Shown piece after piece: positions 7,418 through 14,858 of a stretch of 15,674 nucleotides of DNA. A program made the translations under genes and the position numbers. The notes below the pieces were generated by a model. The model was not told the DNA's origin. It saw nothing but the letters and a program-made list of their open reading frames with translations, and did not search any database. Source of the stretch: Burkholderiales bacterium (GTDB lineage Bacteria; Pseudomonadota; Gammaproteobacteria; Burkholderiales; Usitatibacteraceae); NCBI GenBank assembly GCA_017880705.1, contig JADGRS010000024.1, positions 1-15,674 of the forward strand. The letters are read 5' to 3'. Position 1 is the first letter of the stretch; every line of letters begins with the position of its first letter.

Positions 7418-9022
7418 ATGACACGCCTTGCACTTGCCAGGAACATCGCCGCCGCCCTCGCCGCGGCCATCCTCGCCGCGCCGCTCGCCGCGGACGCCAA
7501 GACCTTGCGATGGTCGAGCCAGGGGGACTACCTCACCGCCGATCCCATGGCGCAGAACGAGCTCCTCACCAACTCGATCAACGGGCAGGTGTACGAGTCC
7601 CTCGTCGAGCGCGGCAAGAAGCTCGAGATCCTGCCCTCGCTCGCCACCAGCTGGAAGCAGACGAGCCCGACGACGTGGGTGTTCAACCTGCGGACGGGCG
7701 TCAAGTTCCACGACGGCTCCGACTTCACCGCCGACGACGTGGTCTTCTCCATCATCCGGCTGCAGGGCAAGACCTCCAACTTTCGCGTCTACGGCAACGG
7801 CGTCGGCACGCCGCGGAAGATCGACCAGTACACGGTCGAGCTCACGACGCCGGTGCCGAACCCGGTCATGCTCGAGATGCTCGCCAACAGCCTCTTCATG
7901 ATGAGCAAGGCGTGGTGCGAGAAGAACAACGCCGTCAACACGCAGGACTTCACCAACGAGAAGGAAGCGTACACGGCGAGGAACGCGATGGGCACGGGGC
8001 CTTTCATCCTCGTCTCACGCGATCCCGACGTGAAGAGCGTCTTCAAGAAGAACCCGAACTGGTGGGGCCTGAAGGAGAACCGCTTCGACGGTAACGTCGA
8101 CGAGATCGTCTACACGCCCATCGGCTCGGCGGGCACGCGCATGTCGGCGCTGCTGGCCGGCAACATCGACTTCGTCCTCGACCCGCCGCCCAGCGACGTC
8201 GACAAGCTCAAGCAGGAAAAGGACATCAAGATCTACGAGGGCCGCGAGAACCGCATCGTCTTCCTGCAGATGGACCAGGCGCGCGACGAGCTGCTCTACT
8301 CGAACGTGAAGGGCAAGAACCCCTTCAAGGACGTGCGCGTGCGCAAGGCCTTCTACCAGGCGATCGACGTGTACGCGATCCAGAAGGCGGTGATGCGCGG
8401 GCTTTCGGTGCCGACGGCGATCAACCTGCCGAATCCGGACAAGGCCGGGATCCCGAAGTCGATGGACAAGCGCTACCCGTACGACATCGCCGCGTCGAAG
8501 AAGCTGCTGGCGGACGCGGGGTATCCGAACGGTTTTGAAGTGCAGCTGGATTGCCCCAACAACCGCTACATCAACGACGAGAAGATCTGCGTCGCGGTGG
8601 CGGGCATGCTCGCCAAGGTCGGCGTGACGATCAAGGTGAACGCGATCCCGCGGGCGCAGTATTTCCCGAAGGCGCAGCGCATGGAGATCAGCTTCTGCAT
8701 GCTGGGCTGGGGTGGCGCCACGACGGACGCCATCTTCACGCTGCAGCCCGTGCTGCATTCGCGCAACGACCAGGGCGACGGCGACTACAACTGGGGCAAC
8801 TACAAGGACGCCGCGTTCGACGCGATGATCGACGACGCCAAGGGCGACACCGATCCCCAGCATCGCCAGGAGACGATCAACAAGGCGATGCAGTACTTCC
8901 ACGACCACGTCTTCATGATCCCCCTGCACCTGCAGGTGATCCCCTGGGCCGCGCGCTCGAACGTCGAGGTCGTGCACCGCGCGGACAACTGGCTGCAGAC
9001 CACCTGGATCAAGATCAAGTAG
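7418..9022 (+). CDS. Family-5 extracellular solute-binding protein (dipeptide/oligopeptide type)
   Basis: A 534-residue periplasmic binding protein. Residues 1-27 form a signal peptide (MTRLALARNIAAALAAAILA, then APLAADA) with no lipobox Cys. The mature protein has the SBP_bac_5 pattern: QVYESLVERGKKLEILPSLA near the start, then W-x-F-x-L-R-x-G-V-K-F-H-D-G-x-x-F-T-A-D-D-V-V-F-S, NAMGTGPF, NPNWWG, VRVRKAFYQAID, and a late region ending in FMIPLHLQVIPWAARSNVE. It would capture peptides or similar solutes for an ABC importer, but no permease or ATPase of the Dpp/Opp type is in the window. The start is set by the ribosome site 8 nt upstream and the signal peptide. It converges with the Cache-domain gene, with stops 24 bp apart. 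Confidence 0.93.
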   Translation: MTRLALARNIAAALAAAILAAPLAADAKTLRWSSQGDYLTADPMAQNELLTNSINGQVYESLVERGKKLEILPSLATSWKQTSPTTWVFNLRTGVKFHDGSDFTADDVVFSIIRLQGKTSNFRVYGNGVGTPRKIDQYTVELTTPVPNPVMLEMLANSLFMMSKAWCEKNNAVNTQDFTNEKEAYTARNAMGTGPFILVSRDPDVKSVFKKNPNWWGLKENRFDGNVDEIVYTPIGSAGTRMSALLAGNIDFVLDPPPSDVDKLKQEKDIKIYEGRENRIVFLQMDQARDELLYSNVKGKNPFKDVRVRKAFYQAIDVYAIQKAVMRGLSVPTAINLPNPDKAGIPKSMDKRYPYDIAASKKLLADAGYPNGFEVQLDCPNNRYINDEKICVAVAGMLAKVGVTIKVNAIPRAQYFPKAQRMEISFCMLGWGGATTDAIFTLQPVLHSRNDQGDGDYNWGNYKDAAFDAMIDDAKGDTDPQHRQETINKAMQYFHDHVFMIPLHLQVIPWAARSNVEVVHRADNWLQTTWIKIK

Positions 9023-9046
9023 CCCCCGGGCGGCGGCGTACGGGCC

Positions 9047-9505
9047 CTAGAGAGGCTTGTACGCCCCGCTCGAGAACACGAGGTCGCCCACGCGCTCCCA
9101 GTAGGCGGTCTTCGCCTCGACCTTGCGCGTCACGGGGTTGAAGAACTTGAACTCCTGCCAGCCGCTCGAGGCGGTCTTCGCCGCGTCGAACCGCTCCTTG
9201 ATGAAGTACTTGCCGTCGGGGTCGCGCAGGTCCATCACGTTCTTGCCGACCGTCTTCGGATTGATGTGCGCGATCTCCAGGCCGTCCATGGCGATCACCG
9301 TCACGTAGAGGTCGCGGTCCACGAAGGGCCCGTCGACCTTGCAGAAGTCGGGGATGGCCTTCTCCTTGCCGACCTTCTTGAAGTGCGCGACGGCCTTCTT
9401 CACCATCGCCTTCGCTTCCTCGGGAGTGCCGCGCGAGACGTCGTCGGCGACGGCATGGAAGGCGGTTGCGAGAAATACCAGCAGCACTGCGGCAAGACTC
9501 TTCAT
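9047..9505 (-). CDS. Exported single-Cache-domain protein
   Basis: A 152-residue protein with a signal peptide (MKSLAAVLLVFLATAFHAVA, then DD). The rest is one small Cache (sCache_2-like) sensor fold: a long helix (EEAKAMVKKAVAHFKKVGKE), then DLYVTVIAMDGLEIAHINPKT, GKNVMDLRDPDGKYFI, a GWQEFKFFNPVTRKVEAKTAY strand pair and a final VFSSGAYKP. In receptors this fold binds small ligands such as carboxylates. Here it stands alone, with no membrane anchor or signalling domain, so it would be a soluble periplasmic ligand-binding or accessory protein of unknown role. The ATG follows a GAGGT-type ribosome site. It is read towards the binding-protein gene; the 127 bp upstream of it hold no gene and only a weak 5-bp hairpin (9574-9587). 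Confidence 0.85.
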   Translation of the reverse strand: MKSLAAVLLVFLATAFHAVADDVSRGTPEEAKAMVKKAVAHFKKVGKEKAIPDFCKVDGPFVDRDLYVTVIAMDGLEIAHINPKTVGKNVMDLRDPDGKYFIKERFDAAKTASSGWQEFKFFNPVTRKVEAKTAYWERVGDLVFSSGAYKPL

Positions 9506-9632
9506 CGGAGACCTCGGGAATGAATCACTCCGATGGAGAGTATCGACGCGGGCGCGCGCGGCCTGTGAACGGCATCACTCCCGTGATTTCAAGCGTAATC
9601 GGCGCCGGCGGAATATCCGCGTGGAGGCCCGC

Positions 9633-11474
9633 TTACTTCGGGAAGTCCAGTCGCCGGCGGTCGATCTCGCTCACGGCGCCGTCGACGCCGCGCACGGTGA
9701 TGCGCAGCGGCAGCTCCTCGGGTGCGCCGGCGGCGGCGAGGTCGGCGGCGACGAGCTCGACCGTGAAGCGCGCCCGCGCGCGGTCGGGATATCCCGGGTA
9801 GGTCGCCCTCAGGTCGGGGCTGTCTTCATCGGGCTGCACCTGCCGCTTGAGCTTTCCGACTTCGACCTGCACCGACTCGACTCCAACGGGATCGAGCACC
9901 CAGCCGTGCAGCCTGAGCACGGGAAGCGTGGCCTCGCGGCCCGCGGGAAACTCGAGCGCGCCGATCGCGAGCGGCTGCACCTGGGCCCAGCGAAACGCCG
10001 CCGCGCACGAGAGCACCACGACCGGCACGAGGGCGGCCGCGGCGGCCATCTCGAACGCGCGCGCCTTCGGCTCCGCCATCCAACGCGCCACCGCTCCCGG
10101 AATGCCCACGATGGCCGCGATGAGGAGCACGTACATGGCGAGCGCGCCGGGGATGAAATGGCGCGCCGCTTCGTTCAGGCCGCCGCCGAACACGGTGGTG
10201 AGGACGCCGTGCGCCACGCTTGCGCCGAGGAGGAGGGCGAGCAGCAGTCCCGCGCGCGGCTCTCCGCGCCACGGCCGCACCCACGCGATCGCCGCGAGGA
10301 AGGCGATCGGCGCGGCGAGGATCGACACCATCACCAGCGGCAAGAACACCTTGCCCGGCATGCGCCTCGCCGCGGCGTCGAGCGGGGAATACGCCCACCA
10401 CGGCAGTTCGCTCGCCCTGACCTGCGTCGCGCCTTCGAGCGTTCCGAGGTAGCCCGGCGTCAGCGCCTGCATCGAGGGGACGACTCGCGCCACGGCGCGC
10501 GGGAGGACCTCGCGCTCCTCGTCCAGGAAGCGCAGGAACGCGAAGCTCGAGAGCTGGAAGACTTCAGGGCACGTTTGCTGCAGGTTCTCGCCGCGCTGAA
10601 GGGACCACGAGGCTCCGATCATCGCCTCGCACCGCTCGGGAAGCCCGAGGATCGCGAGCGCGCGTTGCGGTCGGCTCGATGCGGGCAGCACTACCCCGAG
10701 ATAGGCGTCCGCGCGGCTCATGTGCGTCACCACGCCGGGACGCGGCGCGACGGTGTATGCGGTGAGGCATGCCGCGATCGCGAGAAGAAAGGTCGCCACG
10801 GTCATCTCCGCCGAACGCTCCCACAGCCAGAACGCGGCGGCGAGCACCAGCGCCGGCGCGAGGATCGCGTATTGCTCGCGCGACAACGCGAGGGCGACGA
10901 TGCCCATGATGAGCACGGCCCAGATCGCATAGCGCGCGCGCTCCGTCGCCGCGAGCACGGTTGCGGCGCCGATCATCGCGTAGAGCCCCCAGATCGCGCC
11001 GAACTCGGTGTAGAGCGTGTTGAACCAGAGGGTCGCGACCGGATCCGTCATCACCGCGAAGAAGACGAGGCCGTGCAGGAGCGCGGCGCCTGGCGTGCGG
11101 TGCAGCGCGAAGGCGATGACCAGTGCGGTGAGCCCAAGCAACGCGAGCTTCGCGTAGCCGATCCACTGGAGGTGAATGGCGCGGCCCTCCTTGTCGGCGA
11201 GCCGCTCGATCGCGATCACGGCCGCGTCGATCGCGACCTCGGTCGAGAAGTAGCATTGCCCCGATCGCTGGCCGCCGCGCTCGTAGAGGCCGATCGGCGC
11301 CTCCGGCGTGGCCACGTTCGGATCTTTGCCCGACGGAAAGAGTCCGATGCACGCACCCGTGCGCGTCATGTCGGACTGGTTCCCGTAGCCGACGGCGGGA
11401 TCGTGCGCGACCAGCCATCCCGCGCGCATCAGCCCCAGGAGGACCAGGACGAGCCCTATCCATTCACGCTTCAT
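9633..11474 (-). CDS. Polytopic membrane protein with soluble C-terminal beta domain, possibly GT-C glycosyltransferase-like
   Basis: A 613-residue protein I do not recognise as a characterised family. A first hydrophobic segment (residues 5-23) is followed by an apparently extracytoplasmic stretch rich in Gly/Asp with two Cys (NQSDMTRTGACIGLF, later SGQCYF). About 8-9 further membrane segments span 105-240 and 375-495, separated by a hydrophilic loop of about 130 residues with two more Cys. LYTEFGAIWGLYAM and NEAARHFIPGALAMYVLL resemble the acidic and Arg/His-containing edges of GT-C membrane glycosyltransferases, a suggestion only. Residues about 510-613 lie outside the membrane; HGWVLDPVGVESVQVEV and YPGYPDRARARF resemble an Ig-like domain found attached to some glycosyltransferases. 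The start is the ATG at 11474, without a clear ribosome site; a repeat ends 5 bp upstream. Confidence 0.75.
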   Translation of the reverse strand: MKREWIGLVLVLLGLMRAGWLVAHDPAVGYGNQSDMTRTGACIGLFPSGKDPNVATPEAPIGLYERGGQRSGQCYFSTEVAIDAAVIAIERLADKEGRAIHLQWIGYAKLALLGLTALVIAFALHRTPGAALLHGLVFFAVMTDPVATLWFNTLYTEFGAIWGLYAMIGAATVLAATERARYAIWAVLIMGIVALALSREQYAILAPALVLAAAFWLWERSAEMTVATFLLAIAACLTAYTVAPRPGVVTHMSRADAYLGVVLPASSRPQRALAILGLPERCEAMIGASWSLQRGENLQQTCPEVFQLSSFAFLRFLDEEREVLPRAVARVVPSMQALTPGYLGTLEGATQVRASELPWWAYSPLDAAARRMPGKVFLPLVMVSILAAPIAFLAAIAWVRPWRGEPRAGLLLALLLGASVAHGVLTTVFGGGLNEAARHFIPGALAMYVLLIAAIVGIPGAVARWMAEPKARAFEMAAAAALVPVVVLSCAAAFRWAQVQPLAIGALEFPAGREATLPVLRLHGWVLDPVGVESVQVEVGKLKRQVQPDEDSPDLRATYPGYPDRARARFTVELVAADLAAAGAPEELPLRITVRGVDGAVSEIDRRRLDFPK

Positions 11475-11478
11475 GACG

Positions 11479-11560
11479 AAAAATTGGTGTCAGGTACGAA
11501 TTTCGGCGGCGAGCATCGGCATGCCGATGCATCCGAAATTCGTACCTGACACCAATTTTT
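11479..11560. repeat. Cruciform-type palindromic repeat, copy 1
   Basis: Two perfect 28-nt arms (11479-11506 and 11533-11560) enclose a 26-nt centre containing the 18-nt perfect palindrome GCATCGGCATGCCGATGC (11513-11530). Each arm begins AAAAATTGGTGTCAGG when read inward. Both strands therefore show a very stable hairpin whose 3' side ends in five T. The element fills the gap between phhA and the membrane-protein gene, overlaps two bases of the phhA stop, and could act as a bidirectional terminator. A second copy in reverse orientation lies at 14740-14858. I infer a REP/BIME-like dispersed element; no RAYT transposase is in the window. Confidence 0.92.
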
Positions 11561-12416
11561 ATATCGCACCTGACACCAGTTTTCCGCGGTTGTAGACCTT
11601 GTCGCTCGCGAGGACCGTCGACGCGGCGTAGGGCTCGCGCTCCTTCAGCCGCTCATAGTACGACGTGAAATCGGGCGCGGTCGCGTCGAAGAGCTGCTCG
11701 AAATCGCGGATGACGAAGTAGCTCTCCTGGTAGGAGTCGATCTTGTAGAGAGTCTGCATGATGCGCAGGAGATCGAAGCCGATGCGGTTGGGCTGCGGGC
11801 TCTCGAGGCAATAGCCGATCTCGCCGCCCGAAGAGAGGATGCCCGCGCCGTAGGTGCGCAAGCCGCGCTTCGTATCGATGAGCCCGAACTCCACCGTGTA
11901 CCAGTACAGGCGCGCGAGCATCTCGATCGCGCCGAGCTCGTGCGCCTTGATGCCGCCGCGGCCATAGGCCTGCATGTAGTTCGCGAACACCGGGTTGAAG
12001 AGCATCGGCACGTGGCCGAAGAAGTCGTGGAAGATGTCGGGCTCGACGATGTAGTCGAATTCCGCGGGCTCGCGCAGCCACACCGTCACCGGGAAGCGGC
12101 GATGGGCGAGATGGTCGAAGAACGTGAGATCGGGCAGGAGCCCCGGAACCGCGACGAGCTGCCAGTCGGTCGCGGGCTCGAGCTTCGCGTTGATCGCATC
12201 GAAGCGCGGGATGGCGGCTCCGAAGTCGAGATCCCGGAGCGCGTCGCGGAATTCATCGCACGCATAGTCGGGAATGAGCGCGGCCTGGCGGGCATAGAGA
12301 CGCCGCCACAATTCGTGCTGCTCGGGCGAATAGCCCAGCCACTCCTGCTCGACCGTGTAGTCCGGCCGCATGCGGCTGTAGTCGCCGCGCAGGTTGTGCT
12401 GGGTCTCGCCGGTCAT
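11559..12416 (-). CDS. phhA: Phenylalanine 4-monooxygenase (phenylalanine hydroxylase)
   Basis: A 285-residue bacterial-type enzyme, with only the catalytic domain as in other bacteria. It converts phenylalanine to tyrosine with tetrahydrobiopterin-type cofactor, oxygen and non-haem iron. The iron ligands are visible: His130 and His135 in DIFHDFFGHVP, and Glu176 in YWYTVEFGL. Other conserved parts are LRGDYSRMRPDYTVEQ at the N-terminus, VPGLLPDLTFFDHLA, the GRGG turn, and GAGILSSGGEIGYCLES. The ATG at 12416 overlaps the stop of the FAH gene as ATGA but lacks a ribosome site and lies inside a small palindromic repeat. The last residues, KLVSGAI, are encoded by a degenerate half copy of the AATTGGTGTCAGG repeat. 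It is the last gene of the homogentisate cluster; the partner dehydratase PhhB is not seen. Confidence 0.96.
   Translation of the reverse strand: MTGETQHNLRGDYSRMRPDYTVEQEWLGYSPEQHELWRRLYARQAALIPDYACDEFRDALRDLDFGAAIPRFDAINAKLEPATDWQLVAVPGLLPDLTFFDHLAHRRFPVTVWLREPAEFDYIVEPDIFHDFFGHVPMLFNPVFANYMQAYGRGGIKAHELGAIEMLARLYWYTVEFGLIDTKRGLRTYGAGILSSGGEIGYCLESPQPNRIGFDLLRIMQTLYKIDSYQESYFVIRDFEQLFDATAPDFTSYYERLKEREPYAASTVLASDKVYNRGKLVSGAI
11566..11584. repeat. Degenerate half copy of the AATTGGTGTCAGG arm
   Basis: The plus-strand sequence CGCACCTGACACCAGTTTT differs from the adjacent arm (CGTACCTGACACCAATTTT) at only two positions. It lies inside the 3' end of phhA and encodes its terminal Lys-Leu-Val-Ser-Gly-Ala. 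Confidence 0.75.
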
Positions 12417-12457
12417 CCCCGGGGTTCTGGCTGGATTCCCGCGCTCGCGGAAATGAC
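12412..12457. repeat. Small dRS3-like palindromic repeat at the FAH/phhA junction
   Basis: A 46-bp element begins GTCAT and ends ATGAC. It contains ATTCCC-N8-GGAAAT at 12435-12454, one mismatch from the ATTCCC-N8-GGGAAT pattern of dRS3-type repeats known from Neisseria and seen widely in beta- and gammaproteobacteria, and a CCCCGGGG palindrome at 12417-12424. It spans the last 14 codons and stop of the FAH gene and the first codon of phhA. Assignment to the repeat class is by pattern; copy number in this genome is unknown. Confidence 0.65.
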
Positions 12458-13435
12458 CTGCTGCTCGATCGCGCCGAAGACGCTCGCGCCCGAGGCGTCG
12501 CGCATCTCGATGCGCACCGAGTCGCCGAACTGCAGGAAGGGCGTCTTCGCGGCGCCCGTCTCGACCTGCTCGACCAGGCGCGCTTCCATGAGGCACGCGA
12601 AGCCCGCGGAAAGATCGTGGTTGGAGATGGTGCCGGTGCCGACCATCGTGCCCGCCGCGAGATCGCGAGTCTTCGCCGCGTGCGCGATGAGCTCGTGCAA
12701 TCCGAACTGCGCGTCGGCGCCCGCGTCGGGATTGCCGAGCTGCTTGCCGTTCACGTCGCACGTCATCGGCAAGTGGATGCGCCCGTCCTTCCAGCGATCT
12801 CCCAGCTCGTCGGGCGTGGCCGCGACCGGCGCCAGCGCATTCGCGCCCTTTCCGTTCACGAAACCGAAGCCCTTCGCGAGCTCGGCCGGAATCAATCGAC
12901 GGAACGAGACGTCGTTCACCAGCGTGAGAAGCCGCACCGCCGCAGCGGCCTGCGCGGGCGTGGCGCCCATGGGAACGTCGCCCACGAGCGCGACCACTTC
13001 GCCTTCGAGATCGATGCCCCAGTCCTCGGAAAGCGCGCGGATCGGATCGCGCGGTCCCATCATGGCGCCCGCGCCGCCCTGGTACATGAGCGGATCCTTG
13101 TAGAAGCTCTCGGGGACCTTGTCGTTGCGCGCGCGGCGCACGCGCTCGACGTGCGACAGATACGCCGAACCGTCGAGCCATTCGTAAGCGCGCGGCAATG
13201 GCGCCGCGACCTCGCCGCGCGTCAGTACCTGGCGGAAATCGAACGCGTGACGCTCGTGCCCTCCTTCGAGGCTCGCCGCGACGTCGCGCAGCTTCGGCGC
13301 GAGCGCGTCCCAGTTCTCGAGCAGGTGCTGCATGGTGGGCGCGATACCGTCCGCCTTCACGGCGCGTGCGAGCGCGCGATCGACGACGACGAGGGTGCCG
13401 TCGCGCGTGGGGCCTTTGAGCGAGGCGAGCTTCAC
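12413..13435 (-). CDS. fahA: Fumarylacetoacetate hydrolase family protein
   Basis: A 340-residue enzyme that, in this setting, should split fumarylacetoacetate into fumarate and acetoacetate, the last step of tyrosine breakdown. FAH metal and active-site features are present: Asp114 in [10 protein letters not shown], the Glu144-x-Glu146 pair in DLEGEV, Asp175 in LVNDVSFR, the KGFGFVNGK region, and GTGTISNHD. The start is GTG at 13435, chosen because GAGGAG lies 5 nt upstream and the stop of hmgA overlaps it (GTGA). The C-terminal tail from Val327 ([14 protein letters not shown]) lies wholly inside a small palindromic repeat; the conserved fold appears to end at SVFGAIEQQ, so the tail is probably an acquired extension. 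The general fold also serves other hydrolases and decarboxylases, but the neighbours make the assignment strong. Confidence 0.93.
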   Translation of the reverse strand: MKLASLKGPTRDGTLVVVDRALARAVKADGIAPTMQHLLENWDALAPKLRDVAASLEGGHERHAFDFRQVLTRGEVAAPLPRAYEWLDGSAYLSHVERVRRARNDKVPESFYKDPLMYQGGAGAMMGPRDPIRALSEDWGIDLEGEVVALVGDVPMGATPAQAAAAVRLLTLVNDVSFRRLIPAELAKGFGFVNGKGANALAPVAATPDELGDRWKDGRIHLPMTCDVNGKQLGNPDAGADAQFGLHELIAHAAKTRDLAAGTMVGTGTISNHDLSAGFACLMEARLVEQVETGAAKTPFLQFGDSVRIEMRDASGASVFGAIEQQVISASAGIQPEPRG

Positions 13436-14730
13436 TTCTTCTCCTCTGCCACGGGGGCGAGCGCCGCCTTCTCGAAGCCCGACCAGACGCTGTCGTAGTC
13501 CTTGTCGAGCGTGGGCGACGCGAGCGCGTGCGCCGTCGGCTCGAAGAGATAGCGGCTCTCGAACATGATGGCGAGCGCGCTCTCGAGGCGCGCGGGCTTC
13601 AATTGCGCGGCGATCGCGGCCTCGTAGGACGCGCGATCGGGCCCGTGGGCGCTCATCGCGTTGTGCAGGCTCGCGCCGCCCGGGAGGAAGCCTTCCTTCT
13701 TCGCGTCGTATTCGCCGTGCACGAGGCCCATGAACTCGCTCATCACGTTGCGGTGAAAGTACGGCGGGCGAAAGGTGTGCTCGGCGACGGTCCAGCGCGG
13801 CGGGAAGATCACGAAGTCCACATTGGCCACGCCGGGCGTTTCCGACGCCGACGTGAGCACCGTGAAGATGGAGGGATCGGCGTGGTCGAAGCCGACGGTG
13901 TTCATCGCGTTGAAACGCGCGAGATCGTACTTGCACGGATAGTAGTTGCCGTGCCACGCGACGACGTCGAGCGGCGAATGGTCGAACTGCGCGGTCCACA
14001 GGTGGCCGCCGAGCTTCGCGACGACTTCCATGGGCGCGTGGCGATCCTCGAACGCCGCCACGGGCGCGAGGAAGTCGCGCGGCGCGGCGAGCCCGTTGGA
14101 GCCGATGGGCCCGAGGTCGGGAAGGCGAAACGGCGCGCCGTAGTTCTCGCAGACGTAGCCGCGCGCGTCTCCGGAGATCTCGGCGCGAAACTTGATGCCG
14201 CGCGGGATCACCGCGATCTCGCCCGGCGCGGCCTCGAGAATGCCGAACTCCGTGGCGAGCGTGAGCGCGCCTTCCTGCGGGACGATGAGGAGCTCTCCGT
14301 CGGCATCGTAGAAGACGCGGCTATCCATCGAGCGGTTCGCCGCGTAGAGATGGACTGCCGCGCCGCGTTGCGAGCGCGCATCGCCGCAGGTCACGAAAGT
14401 CGCCATCGATGCGACGAAGTCCGTGGGCGCCTCGGGCATCGGCTGAGGCAGCCAGCGCAAGCGATTTGGAGAGGTCTCGACCTCGAGGCACGGCGCCGTC
14501 CGCCATTGCCCTTCGACGATGCGGCGGAACGACGAATGCATCGCCGAGGGCCGCAGCCGGTAGAGCCACGAGCGCAGGTTGTGCGCGCGCGGCGCCGTGA
14601 AGGACGATCCCGACAGCTGTTCCGCGTACAGCCCAAAGGGCGTCTTCTGCGGCGAGTTCTGCCCCACCGGCAACGCGCCCGGGATTGCCTCGCTCTCGTG
14701 GTGCGCTCCGAAGCCGGAGAGGTATTTCAT
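13432..14730 (-). CDS. hmgA: Homogentisate 1,2-dioxygenase
   Basis: A 432-residue, full-length enzyme that opens the ring of homogentisate to maleylacetoacetate using iron and oxygen. The N-terminus ([42 protein letters not shown]) is the family hallmark. The iron ligands correspond to His326 in PPYFHRN, Glu332 in MSEFMG and His362 in SAHGPD, with the expected [10 protein letters not shown] stretch between; spacing equals that of the human enzyme (His335, Glu341, His371). The ATG at 14730 gives the usual start but has no clear ribosome site, and a palindromic repeat ends 9 bp upstream. The stop overlaps the GTG of the hydrolase gene by 4 nt, consistent with a shared transcript. Confidence 0.97.
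   Translation of the reverse strand: MKYLSGFGAHHESEAIPGALPVGQNSPQKTPFGLYAEQLSGSSFTAPRAHNLRSWLYRLRPSAMHSSFRRIVEGQWRTAPCLEVETSPNRLRWLPQPMPEAPTDFVASMATFVTCGDARSQRGAAVHLYAANRSMDSRVFYDADGELLIVPQEGALTLATEFGILEAAPGEIAVIPRGIKFRAEISGDARGYVCENYGAPFRLPDLGPIGSNGLAAPRDFLAPVAAFEDRHAPMEVVAKLGGHLWTAQFDHSPLDVVAWHGNYYPCKYDLARFNAMNTVGFDHADPSIFTVLTSASETPGVANVDFVIFPPRWTVAEHTFRPPYFHRNVMSEFMGLVHGEYDAKKEGFLPGGASLHNAMSAHGPDRASYEAAIAAQLKPARLESALAIMFESRYLFEPTAHALASPTLDKDYDSVWSGFEKAALAPVAEEKK
13441..13446 (-). promoter_or_regulatory. Ribosome binding site of the FAH gene
   Basis: GAGGAG on the minus strand lies 5 nt before the GTG at 13435-13433, inside the hmgA coding end. It supports the GTG start over other frames. 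Confidence 0.65.
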
Positions 14731-14739
14731 GGCGCGAGG

Positions 14740-14858
14740 AAAATTGGTGTCAGGTACGAATTTCGGAAATTGGTGTCAGGTACGCATTTTGGATGCATCG
14801 GCACGGCGATGCTCGCCGCCGAAATGCGTACCTGACACCAATTTCCGACACCAATTTT
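14740..14858. repeat. Cruciform-type palindromic repeat, copy 2 (nested)
   Basis: The inner arms of 24 nt (14766-14789 and 14822-14845) are perfect inverted copies carrying GAAATTGGTGTCAGGTACGC. They enclose a centre (GCATCG...CGATGC at 14795-14812) that matches, in reverse orientation, the centre of the copy at 11479-11560. Outside them is a second layer: AAAATTGGTGTC at 14740-14751 pairs with GACACCAATTTT at 14847-14858, and the left side carries a nearly complete extra arm (14740-14766). The element fills the hpd-hmgA gap and ends on the first base of the hpd stop codon. It could weaken transcription from hpd into hmgA. Confidence 0.9.

Noticed and set aside
9023..9046. Possible terminator between the convergent binding-protein and Cache genes.
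   Set aside because: Only a weak 4-bp GC pairing and no T-run on either strand.
9574..9587. ATCAC-TCCC-GTGAT hairpin after the membrane-protein gene.
   Set aside because: A 5-bp stem without a following T-run is too weak to call a terminator or operator.
9339..11549. A 736-codon plus-strand frame opposite the membrane protein.
   Set aside because: Low-complexity Arg/His/Glu-rich translation with no ribosome site, while the opposite strand shows clean membrane segments. Its end merely reads through the repeat.
13432..14835. Plus-strand open frame opposite hmgA that ends in a [13 protein letters not shown] tail.
   Set aside because: It is antisense to a certain gene, and the tail is repeat sequence. 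It only illustrates how the repeat creates coding ends.
11479..14858. The repeats as a CRISPR array or insertion-sequence ends.
   Set aside because: No regular spacing of direct repeats and no transposase between the copies; the intervening DNA is an intact catabolic gene set in its expected order.
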